This document shows, one piece after another, positions 1-7,616 of a stretch of 64,000 bases of DNA (position 1 is its first letter; each line of letters begins with the position of its first letter). This stretch comes from Rhodosalinus sp041365695 (GTDB taxonomy: Bacteria; Pseudomonadota; Alphaproteobacteria; Rhodobacterales; Rhodobacteraceae), in NCBI RefSeq assembly GCF_041365695.1, contig NZ_JBGFSJ010000003.1, positions 439,379 to 503,378 of the forward strand, read 5' to 3'. Below the pieces are notes generated by a model that did no database searches, had not been told where the DNA came from, and worked only from the letters and a program-made list of their open reading frames with translations. The position numbers and the translations under genes were made by a program.

Positions 1-11
1 GTTCAACGTGC

Positions 12-1169
12 ATGGCTGACGGCGCGGCCCGGGCGCACCCGTCCGTCGCGGTGTTTTTCGGTGCCTCCGGTCGCGCCCAGCCCGCCTCGGGCGCGGTCCG
101 GAGCCTCGAGGCGCTGACGTGCGATCTGTCGGACGAATTCGCTCTCACGCTCGCGGCAAGCGCCGATGTGTTCTGCGCGACCCCGCGCGGCCTTTCACGC
201 GTGGTGCTGGCGCCGGGCGGCGCGCGTTGGCACCCGGTCCGGCGCCTTCTGGCGCGCGGCGATTTCGACCTTGTCCATCTCAACAGCCTGTTCGACCGGG
301 AAACCACGCTGCCCGTGCTGGCGCTGCGCCGCGCGGGGCTGGTGCCGCGCATGCCGGTCTTGGTCTCGCCGCGCGGCGAATGCGCGCCGGGCGCGCTCGC
401 GCAGAAGGCCGGCGCGAAGCTCGCCTATCTCACGGCGCTCCGCCGCCTGGGGCTCCTGGACGACGTGTGGCTCCACGCAACCGCGCTGCAGGAACGCCGG
501 GACATCGCCGCGCTCGGTCTTCCCGCGAGGGGCATCCTCGACGCGCCCGACACCGCGCGGCTCGCCCCTCCGCCGAATAGTCTCGAGCGACCCAGACACC
601 GCGGGGGACCGCTCAGGATCGTCTTTCTGGGGCGCGTCGCGCCCGTGAAGAACCTGGTCTTCGCGCTGGAGACGCTCGCGCGCGTCCGCGTCCCGGTCGA
701 CTTCGACCTGATCGGCCCCGTCGTCTGCGCGCGGCACAAGGCGGCCTGCGACGCGGCGATTTCGCGGCTGCCGCGCCATGTGCGCGCGACATGGAAGCCA
801 CCGATCCCGGCGGAGGAACCAATATCCATCCTGGAGGCTTATGACGCTTTCTTCATGCCCAGCCTGAACGAGAGCTACGGCCACGCCATCGCCGAGGCGC
901 TGGCCGCCGGCCTGCCCGTCATCACCAGCGACCGCACGCCCTGGCGCGGTCTCGCCGAGGCACGGGCGGGATGGGACCTGCCGCTTGGCGAGCCCTTGCG
1001 CTTCGCCGCCGCGATCGATCGCTACGCCGCCCTGCCGCCCGAGGAACGGCAGCGCTGGCGGCAAGGCGCGCGCCGGCTGGCGGAGCGTCGCCATGCGGAG
1101 GCGGACGCGGCACGCGCCACCGCCGCCATGTTCCGCACCGCCATGTCGCCCGAGGCGCCGCGGCCGTGA
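12..1169 (+). CDS. GT4-type glycosyltransferase (exopolysaccharide locus)
   Basis: Predicted cytoplasmic, GT-B fold glycosyltransferase that would add a sugar from an activated donor to a lipid-linked polysaccharide intermediate. The C-terminal half carries the group-1 signature around residues 280-305 (NESYGHAIAEALAAGLPVI), with the paired Glu spacing typical of the GT4 donor-binding site, and a 'RIVFLGRVAPVKN' strand-loop near residue 200 that opens the second Rossmann lobe. Length 385 aa is normal. It is the first of three glycosyltransferases that overlap by 4 nt, so it probably starts or continues an operon. The reading frame is still open at the window edge, so the true start may lie upstream. 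Donor and acceptor cannot be told from sequence. Confidence 0.85.
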   Translation: MADGAARAHPSVAVFFGASGRAQPASGAVRSLEALTCDLSDEFALTLAASADVFCATPRGLSRVVLAPGGARWHPVRRLLARGDFDLVHLNSLFDRETTLPVLALRRAGLVPRMPVLVSPRGECAPGALAQKAGAKLAYLTALRRLGLLDDVWLHATALQERRDIAALGLPARGILDAPDTARLAPPPNSLERPRHRGGPLRIVFLGRVAPVKNLVFALETLARVRVPVDFDLIGPVVCARHKAACDAAISRLPRHVRATWKPPIPAEEPISILEAYDAFFMPSLNESYGHAIAEALAAGLPVITSDRTPWRGLAEARAGWDLPLGEPLRFAAAIDRYAALPPEERQRWRQGARRLAERRHAEADAARATAAMFRTAMSPEAPRP

Positions 1170-2275
1170 CGCCCGCCCAGAGCCCGCGCTGGCAAATCGG
1201 CGCAACGCTTGTCCGCCCGGGCCGGGGCGGCATCGCCGCCGTGGCGCGCATCACGCTCCGCGCGCTTGTCGAGGCGGGGGCGGATGCGGCCCTTCTGTCA
1301 TACCTCGACGACCGCCCGGCAATCGCGGCGGGCCGGACCATGCGCGTTGCGCGAGGAAGCCGCGCCCGGTTTGCCGCAGGCCTGCTGGCCGCCGCCGCCC
1401 GCAGCGACCTCTTCCTTTACGATTCCGTCGGCATGGCGCGCGCGCATCCGCGACTGCCGGGCCTGCGCCGGCCCTATGCCGTCTGGGTGCACGGGGTCGA
1501 AGTCTGGAACGGGCTGACCCCGGGCCGCGCCCGCGCGCTTCGGGGCGCGGATCTGCTCCTTGCCAATTCCCGCTTCACGCTCGCGCGTCTGGAGGCCCGC
1601 CACGGCCCGTTGCGCGCCGCGCGCGTCTGCGAGCTGGGCACGGAGGCTGACCGGCCGCCCGCCCCCCGGCCGCCCCGCCCGCCGGACGCGCCGCCCGTGG
1701 TGCTCTGCCTCGGGCGGATCGACCGCGCGCAGATGTACAAGGGGCAGCGCGAACTCGTCGCCTGCTGGGCCGAGGTGGTGCAGGCGGTGCCCGGTGCACG
1801 GCTCGTGATCGCGGGCGGGGGCGACGGGGTGCCGCTCATCCGCGAGGCGGCCCGGCGCTCGCCGGCCGCGGGCTTCATCGAGGTGACAGGCCATGTGCCG
1901 GAAGGCGATCTCGAAGCGCTCTGGGCCCGCGCCGATCTCTTCGCCATGCCAAGCCGCGGCGAGGGCTTCGGCCTCGTCTATACGGAGGCGATGCGCCGGG
2001 GCATTCCCGTGATTGCCTCGCGCCAGGACGCGGGGCAGGAGGTCAACCGGCACGGCGAGACGGGATTGAACGCTGATCTCGACGCGCCGGGGGCGCTGAG
2101 CGCGGCGCTGATCGCCCTGCTGCGCGATCCGGGGCTCCGCGCCCGGCTCGGCGCGCAGGGCGCGCGGCACTGGCGGGCCCGCTTCCGGTATGGCGCGTTC
2201 CGCGACCGCCTGCTGCCGATCCTCGACGAGTTCGCCGCCACGACCTGCCCCACGCCACGAGGGGCCCGCGCATGA
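1166..2275 (+). CDS. GT4-type glycosyltransferase
   Basis: Second glycosyltransferase of the polysaccharide locus, 369 aa from the GTG at 1166, which overlaps the upstream stop as GTGA; a longer open frame exists upstream but lies inside the previous gene. Visible features are an N-terminal 'RPGRGGIAAVARIT' glycine loop, a central 'VLCLGRIDRAQMYKGQRELV' strand that begins the nucleotide-sugar domain, and the C-terminal donor motif 'PSRGEGFGLVYTEAMRRGIPVI' with the E-X7-E pattern of family GT4. Translational coupling to both neighbours suggests the three transferases act on one repeat unit. Substrate is unknown. Confidence 0.87.
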   Translation: MTPAQSPRWQIGATLVRPGRGGIAAVARITLRALVEAGADAALLSYLDDRPAIAAGRTMRVARGSRARFAAGLLAAAARSDLFLYDSVGMARAHPRLPGLRRPYAVWVHGVEVWNGLTPGRARALRGADLLLANSRFTLARLEARHGPLRAARVCELGTEADRPPAPRPPRPPDAPPVVLCLGRIDRAQMYKGQRELVACWAEVVQAVPGARLVIAGGGDGVPLIREAARRSPAAGFIEVTGHVPEGDLEALWARADLFAMPSRGEGFGLVYTEAMRRGIPVIASRQDAGQEVNRHGETGLNADLDAPGALSAALIALLRDPGLRARLGAQGARHWRARFRYGAFRDRLLPILDEFAATTCPTPRGARA

Positions 2276-3393
2276 CCGGGCCCGGCGCATCCCGCCCCGC
2301 CGCCCTGCCCGAGCATCGCCCGCCCCTTCGCATCCTCGCCGTGTCGGCGCAGTGGCAGGGCGCGAACGACTACGCGCTGGTGCGCGCACTGCGCCGCGCG
2401 GGCCACTCCGTCCGGGCGATCGCGGAAGCCGAGTTCCTGCCCGCCTGGCGCGCGCCCGCGCTGCGCGCGCTGCGCCGCGCGCTCCGCCCGCGCCTCGTGC
2501 GCGAGTTCAACGCGGCGCTCATGGCCGAGGCCGAAGCCCTGCGTCCCGAGATGCTCTTCGTCTTCAAGGGACCGATGGTGGCGGCGCGCACGCTCGAGCG
2601 GTTGCGCGCCAAGGGCGTGATCTGCATCCAGTTCTTCCCGGATGTGAGCGTCTTCACGCACGGGCCGGAACTGCCGCGCGCGCTGCCCTGCTACGACTGG
2701 GTGTTCACCACGAAAAGCTTCGGGCTGGCCGACATGGCCGAACGCCTCGGCATCCGCGACGCGTCCTTCCTGCCGCACGCCTTCGACCCCGAAACCCACG
2801 CGCCAGCCGACCTTACCGAGGCCGACCGCGCGCGCCATGCCTGCGACGTGTCCTTCATCGGCGACCGCTCGCCGGAGAAGCAGCGCCTGCTCGCCGCGCT
2901 CGCCGCGGCCTGCCCCGACCTCGACCTGCGGATCTGGGGTCCCGACCGCTGGCGGCGGGCGCCGCCCGCGCTTCGCCGGACATGGCAGGGCGACCGTGTC
3001 ACGGGGCGGGAATACGCCAAGGCCATCGGGCTTTCGAAAATCAACCTCGGGCTTCTGACCGAGCGCCAGCCCGGCGCATCGAGCGGCGACGTGATGACGG
3101 CGCGCAGCTTCGAGATCCCCGCCGCCGGCGGCTTCATGCTGCACCAGCGCACGCGCGAGGCGACCGCCTTCTTCGAGGAAGGGCGCGAGGCCGCCTTCTT
3201 CGACGGCCCCGACGAGCTGGTGCACGAGGTGCGGCGTTACCTGGCCGAGCCGGAGGCGCGGCTTGCCATCGCGGCGGCCGGCCGGCGGCGCGTGATCGCC
3301 GACGGCCACTCCGCCGACGACCGCGTCCACGCGATCGTGGCGAGATATCGCGACCTGCGCGCCCGACGGAAGCCTTGTGCGCCATGGACCTGA
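2272..3393 (+). CDS. CgeB-like glycosyltransferase
   Basis: Third glycosyltransferase, 373 aa, starting at an ATGA overlap with the previous gene. It starts its Rossmann lobe with 'LRILAVSAQWQGANDYALVRALRRAG' in the first 50 residues and has a CgeB/DUF3880-like layout: a 'FKGPMV' strand, an 'FFPDVSVFTHG' loop, 'VSFIGDRSPEKQRLL' opening the C-terminal lobe, and a C-terminal 'TARSFEIPAAGGFMLHQRT' donor-site segment. This family modifies spore or surface glycans in other bacteria. The next gene is on the opposite strand, so the operon probably ends here. I am sure of the glycosyltransferase class, less of the subfamily. Confidence 0.8.
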   Translation: MTGPGASRPAALPEHRPPLRILAVSAQWQGANDYALVRALRRAGHSVRAIAEAEFLPAWRAPALRALRRALRPRLVREFNAALMAEAEALRPEMLFVFKGPMVAARTLERLRAKGVICIQFFPDVSVFTHGPELPRALPCYDWVFTTKSFGLADMAERLGIRDASFLPHAFDPETHAPADLTEADRARHACDVSFIGDRSPEKQRLLAALAAACPDLDLRIWGPDRWRRAPPALRRTWQGDRVTGREYAKAIGLSKINLGLLTERQPGASSGDVMTARSFEIPAAGGFMLHQRTREATAFFEEGREAAFFDGPDELVHEVRRYLAEPEARLAIAAAGRRRVIADGHSADDRVHAIVARYRDLRARRKPCAPWT

Positions 3394-3424
3394 CGCGCGG
3401 CGTCACCGCCGGGCGCGGGGGCGC

Positions 3425-4708
3425 TCAGGGGATCGACGTGCCGTCCGCCGCGCGCCGCCAGACGGTCCCGTCCGAGAAGGCAAGCGCCGGCCCGCCGGTG
3501 TCGTCGGGCACGAATACGATGGCGCCCGCGCCGACCGCGACGGCATCGGGCAGCGCCGCGACGGAGAAACTGCCGACCCGCACGGGCCCTTCGGCGTGGA
3601 TCGTGGCGCTCGGCGCGTCCGTGCCCACGCCGAGGCGCGGGCCTGCCGCATCCACCATCCAGCCGCCGGCGGTCGCGGCATGCCAGGCGCCGTCGTGGTA
3701 GTAGGCCGTCAGACGGAAACGCGCGGTCCCGCCCCCGTCCGCGCCACGAAACGCAAGCTGCCCGCGGGTTCCGTCGAAGGGGATGTAGTGGGCGAGCGCC
3801 GCGCTCGTCTCGCTGGCGAAACGCTTGCCGTCCGAGACGGCGAGCCCCTCGGGGAAGCTCGGCGGCGCGGCGCTTTTCGGCAGGCGCATCCGGTGCGTCG
3901 CCGGATCGGACAGATCCCCGCCATGCGCAACGATCAGGTGATCCTCGTAAAAGCCCGGCCGTCCGGGGGCGACCGACCATATCCCCGCGGGATCGAGCGC
4001 GTTTCCCAGCACCAGCGCGGCGTCCTCCCCCTCGGCGTGGAGCGGGCCCTGCGGCTGCGCCGCGCCCACCGCGACGTGCCCCGTGGCCGCGTCCACGGCA
4101 AGCGCGGGGCGCCAGCTCACGCCATCGGCCGAAACCTTCACGCGCCAGTTGTCGTCCCCCGCGAGGCCGAATTCCGCCCGGCCGGAATAGCCCGACTGGA
4201 ACAGCACCGAGGCGGTAGCCGCGGCGTCCTGCTTGTTCAGCGTCAGCCGCACGCCGCCAGAGCCGGGCGTCACGTCGTCATGCGAGAAGAGAACGCCGTC
4301 GGACTTGACGGAAAGCCGGTTCACCGCGTCGGGCTCGGTATTCACGCCGAAAAGCGTCGCCATGTCGGAGCTCGCGGCGACGCGCCACGCCGCCCCGTCC
4401 CAGACCATAAGCCTGGCCTCGTCCGCGACCCAGGCAAGCCAGCCCGCCTTCGGCGCGAAGAAATGCCACGCCCCGTCGAGGAAGGCGGCGAGCGCCTCCT
4501 CCTGCCCGGCCCAGGCGCCGGCCGCGGGCGCGGCCACGATGTGGCGGGTTCCGTCCGCGGGCGCTGGCGGCGGGCTCGTCTCGCCCCGCGAGGCGACGCC
4601 GATCTGAACCACCGCGTCGAGCACGCGCAGCGCCTCGTTGTGGGTGACATGTTTCTGGGCCTGGTTGGGCAGGATATAGGGAAGCCCCAGCGCGGGCGAC
4701 TGATCCAT
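3425..4708 (-). CDS. DUF2793 domain protein, phage/GTA spike-like
   Basis: A 427-aa protein that begins 'MDQSPALGLPYILPNQAQKH', the hallmark N-terminus of DUF2793 proteins (residues about 1-115 with 'VTHNEALRVLDAVVQ' and 'W.FFAPKAGWLAWV'). The rest is glycine- and aspartate-rich beta-type sequence ('GVGTDAPSATIHAEGPVRVG') resembling phage tail-fibre or spike bodies. DUF2793 proteins are found in Rhodobacterales prophages, and from memory a gene transfer agent head-spike gene of this order belongs here; that link is recall, not shown. It sits on the opposite strand between glycosyltransferases and the flippase, suggesting a polymer-binding role or a transferred gene. No signal peptide is seen. 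The chosen Met is the conserved family start; the frame upstream is not conserved-looking. Confidence 0.75.
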   Translation of the reverse strand: MDQSPALGLPYILPNQAQKHVTHNEALRVLDAVVQIGVASRGETSPPPAPADGTRHIVAAPAAGAWAGQEEALAAFLDGAWHFFAPKAGWLAWVADEARLMVWDGAAWRVAASSDMATLFGVNTEPDAVNRLSVKSDGVLFSHDDVTPGSGGVRLTLNKQDAAATASVLFQSGYSGRAEFGLAGDDNWRVKVSADGVSWRPALAVDAATGHVAVGAAQPQGPLHAEGEDAALVLGNALDPAGIWSVAPGRPGFYEDHLIVAHGGDLSDPATHRMRLPKSAAPPSFPEGLAVSDGKRFASETSAALAHYIPFDGTRGQLAFRGADGGGTARFRLTAYYHDGAWHAATAGGWMVDAAGPRLGVGTDAPSATIHAEGPVRVGSFSVAALPDAVAVGAGAIVFVPDDTGGPALAFSDGTVWRRAADGTSIP

Positions 4709-4761
4709 GGGACGGCTCCTGGCTTGCCGGACCCGCGGGGGCGCGGGCGCGGCGTGTTCGG

Positions 4762-6078
4762 GTGGCGGTGATCTCGCGCAGAAAACTTGAGACCGCCCTG
4801 CCCCACCGCACGCAGGCAACAGGGCTTCTGGGGGCGGGGGTGCGCCTCGCCGCCGTCCGCGCGGTCAACCTCGGCGCGGGGATCGCGCTGACCGTGCTGC
4901 TCGCCGGGGCGCTCGGGGCGGATGGCTACGGGCAATATCTCTTCGCGCTGGCGCTTGCGCAGATCCTCGCGATGCCGGTGCTTGCAGGGCTGCCCACTCT
5001 CGTCGTTCGCGAAACGGCGGTCGCGCGCGCAACAAACGACCGGGCCACGCTGCGGGGGCTGCGCCGCTGGGCATTCGGCCTCGTCGCCGGGACGAGCGGG
5101 TTGCTCGGGCTCGCGGCGCTCGGCTGGGCCCTCGTCGCGGCCCCCACCGGTGGCGGCGCGGGCGTGGCGCTTCTGGCCGTGCCGCTCGTCGCGGGCCTCG
5201 GATTTCTTCGCGTCGCGGCGTCCCTTCTGCAAGGGTACGAGAAACCCCTCGCGGGCGCCCTGCCCGACGGCGCGCTCCGCCCGCTTCTTCTTCTGGCTTT
5301 CGTCGCGCTGGCGCTGGCCGCCGGTGGCCTTTCGCCCGCGGGCGCCATGGCGCTTCACGCGGGTGCGGTGGCCGGGGCGCTTGCGTGGACGCTCCTTGCG
5401 ATGGCGCGCCTTGCGCGGGCGCCGGCCGCTGCTCACCCCCGTTACGCCGCCCGCGCCTGGCTGCGAAGCCTGCTGCCGCTGTCGCTCATCACCGCCGCGG
5501 CCCTCGTCAACGCCCGTCTCGATCTCTTGATGCTGGGTGTCCTGGAGGGGCCCGAAAGCGTCGCCGTCTACGGGATCGCAGCGCAGATCGCGGGCACGGC
5601 GCTCATCGGCCGGCAGATCGTGGCGACGGTTCTTCAACCGCGCCTCGCCCGGCTCTGGGCGGCGGGGGCGCGGGACGAACTGCAGGCCCTCGCGACCCGC
5701 GCGGCGCGGCTCGCCGCCCTGTCGGTCGCCGGCGCCGCGCTTGCCGTGGCCCTCGCCGGCCCGCCGGCGATCGAGGCGCTGGTCGGCCCCGCCTTCGCCA
5801 CGGCGGCGCCGCTTGCGGTCTTCCTCTGCGTCGGCCTGCTGGTCGTCGCCGCCACGGGGCCGGCCGACGCGCTTCTGAACATGGCCGGGCACGAGATGGC
5901 GACGGTGAAGGCGGTGGCGGCCGGCGCGGCGCTCAACGCGGCGCTCAACGCGGTCCTCATTCCCGCCTTCGCCACGCCGGGCGCGGCGGCGGCCTCTGTC
6001 GTCTCGCTCGCGCTCGCGCATCTGCTTCTCGCCCGCGCGGCCGCCACGCGCCTCGGCATCCGGACATGGGCGCGATGA
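4762..6078 (+). CDS. Wzx-type polysaccharide flippase
   Basis: Integral membrane protein of 438 aa with about 12 hydrophobic segments, beginning after a basic N-terminus ('GVRLAAVRAVNLGAGIALTVLLAGALGADGYGQYLF'), the usual start of the MOP/PST (Wzx, RfbX) family. It should flip the undecaprenyl-diphosphate-linked repeat unit to the periplasm for polymerisation by the following gene. Start is GTG at 4762 or 4768. It overlaps the next gene as ATGA (6075-6078), fitting a Wzx-Wzy operon. An in-frame 12-bp tandem duplication near 5928-5951 encodes AALNAALN in a late membrane segment. Confidence 0.87.
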   Translation: MAVISRRKLETALPHRTQATGLLGAGVRLAAVRAVNLGAGIALTVLLAGALGADGYGQYLFALALAQILAMPVLAGLPTLVVRETAVARATNDRATLRGLRRWAFGLVAGTSGLLGLAALGWALVAAPTGGGAGVALLAVPLVAGLGFLRVAASLLQGYEKPLAGALPDGALRPLLLLAFVALALAAGGLSPAGAMALHAGAVAGALAWTLLAMARLARAPAAAHPRYAARAWLRSLLPLSLITAAALVNARLDLLMLGVLEGPESVAVYGIAAQIAGTALIGRQIVATVLQPRLARLWAAGARDELQALATRAARLAALSVAGAALAVALAGPPAIEALVGPAFATAAPLAVFLCVGLLVVAATGPADALLNMAGHEMATVKAVAAGAALNAALNAVLIPAFATPGAAAASVVSLALAHLLLARAAATRLGIRTWAR

Positions 6079-7616
6079 ACGACGCCTCCGCCCGGCACGC
6101 CGCGGCCCGGCTTCGGGCCGCCTATCTCGGAGCGCTTCTCGCGCTCTGGCCGCTCTCGGGCCTCTGGATCGGGCTCTCCGCCCTGACGCTTTCGCCGGGC
6201 GCGGCGGGCGCGGTCAACGGCACGCTACCGGTCCTCTTCATCCTTGTCCTTGCCGGTCTCGCCCGCCAGGTCGCCCGCACCATGCCGGAGGCGGTCTGGT
6301 CCGCCGCGTTCTGGTTTCCGGCGCAGGCGGCGGTCTTCTCGGGCTTCGGCCCGCTGGTGGAGGTCTACGGAACCGCCTCCACGCGCGCCGCGCTCGCCGC
6401 GCATCCGCTGTCGCTCTCGCCCGCGGGGCTGCTCGAGGCGGGCGCCCTGGCCGCCTTTGGGGTCACGCTGGTCCTGTCGGGCCTGTGGCTGCACATGATC
6501 GCCGCGCCGCGCGACTGGGCGCGCGGCCGCACGCGCGCGCAGGGAACCGCGCAGGGAACGGTGGACGCCCTGCGCCTCGGGCTCGCTTTCGTGATCGCGG
6601 GCGGCGCGCTCAAGTATCTTCTGATCAACCCGGGGCAATGGGGGCTGACCGGTCGCGTGGTGCCCGGCGCCGTGAGCAATCTCGGCGCGCTGACCGATGT
6701 CGGGTTCGCGCTTCTCGCCTTCGCCGCCGCCGCGGGGCATCGCGGCGCGCGGGCCGCGTTCTGGGCGCTATGGCCTTTGCACCTCGCCCTTTCGGCGCTG
6801 TCCTTTGCAAAGCTCGACATCATGCTCGCCCTGGTGCTGCCGGCGATCGGTGCGTTCCTCGCCCACCGCAAGCCCGGGCGGCTGGTGATCTCGCTCGCGA
6901 TCGCCGGCGCGCTTTACACGGCCGCGCAGCCCTACGTGCATCACGGGCGCGCGGCCGTGGCGGACGCCACGGGAACGCTCAACGGCGCGGGCTACGCCGC
7001 GCGGGCGGGCATCGCGCGGGACTATCTGCGCGACCCTGGCGCCGGGGCGTCGGCCGCTGGGGCGAGCGGCCGGCAGGGCTGGTGGACACGCCTCAGTTTC
7101 GCAGGCCCCCAGGCCTTCGCCATCGAGGCCCGGGCACGCGGCCTGTCCTATCTGCCGCTGGCCGATGCGTGGGTCTATCTGGTGCCGCGGGTCCTCTGGC
7201 CGGGAAAACCGGTCCTTCCCGGCCCCGGTCTCGAGGTCCACCGGCTGGTCACGGGCGCGCCGGATGCCGAGAGTTTCCTGGCGCTCTCGATCTACGGCGA
7301 TCTCTACTGGCAGTTCGGCTGGGCCGGGCTCTGGCTCGGCTGTCCCCTTGTCGGATGGCTCTTCGCCATGATGTCCACGCACGCGATCAGGGCGGTCAGA
7401 GCGCGCGCCTTCATCATGCTGCCCGCGGTTCTGCTCGCGCTCGAGATGGCGATCCTCGGGCCGAACCGCTTCGTGGTGACCGGCATCCTGGGCCCGCTCC
7501 CGATCTACCTCGCCTATATCGGCGCGGCGGGGGCGCTGGGCTGGCTCGCCCGGTGGCTCGGCCACGGCCCGGCGCCTATCAGCCTTGCCCGCCGGCGGCG
7601 CGCTCAGGGCTGGTAG
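6075..7616 (+). CDS. Wzy-like polysaccharide polymerase
   Basis: A 513-aa membrane protein with about 11 hydrophobic segments and a large loop between late segments (about residues 300-400, 'YVHHGRAAVADATGTLNGAGY' onward), the general shape of O-antigen/exopolysaccharide polymerases. The 'YGDLYWQFGWAGLWLG' stretch near residue 410 is typical of this class. It would join repeat units in the periplasm. Start is the ATG at 6075 within the ATGA overlap; an ATG at 6066 is also in frame. A tandem 12-bp repeat at 6537-6560 encodes AQGTAQGT in a cytoplasmic or periplasmic loop. Sequence identity in this family is low, so the call rests on topology and context. Confidence 0.78.
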   Translation: MNDASARHAAARLRAAYLGALLALWPLSGLWIGLSALTLSPGAAGAVNGTLPVLFILVLAGLARQVARTMPEAVWSAAFWFPAQAAVFSGFGPLVEVYGTASTRAALAAHPLSLSPAGLLEAGALAAFGVTLVLSGLWLHMIAAPRDWARGRTRAQGTAQGTVDALRLGLAFVIAGGALKYLLINPGQWGLTGRVVPGAVSNLGALTDVGFALLAFAAAAGHRGARAAFWALWPLHLALSALSFAKLDIMLALVLPAIGAFLAHRKPGRLVISLAIAGALYTAAQPYVHHGRAAVADATGTLNGAGYAARAGIARDYLRDPGAGASAAGASGRQGWWTRLSFAGPQAFAIEARARGLSYLPLADAWVYLVPRVLWPGKPVLPGPGLEVHRLVTGAPDAESFLALSIYGDLYWQFGWAGLWLGCPLVGWLFAMMSTHAIRAVRARAFIMLPAVLLALEMAILGPNRFVVTGILGPLPIYLAYIGAAGALGWLARWLGHGPAPISLARRRRAQGW

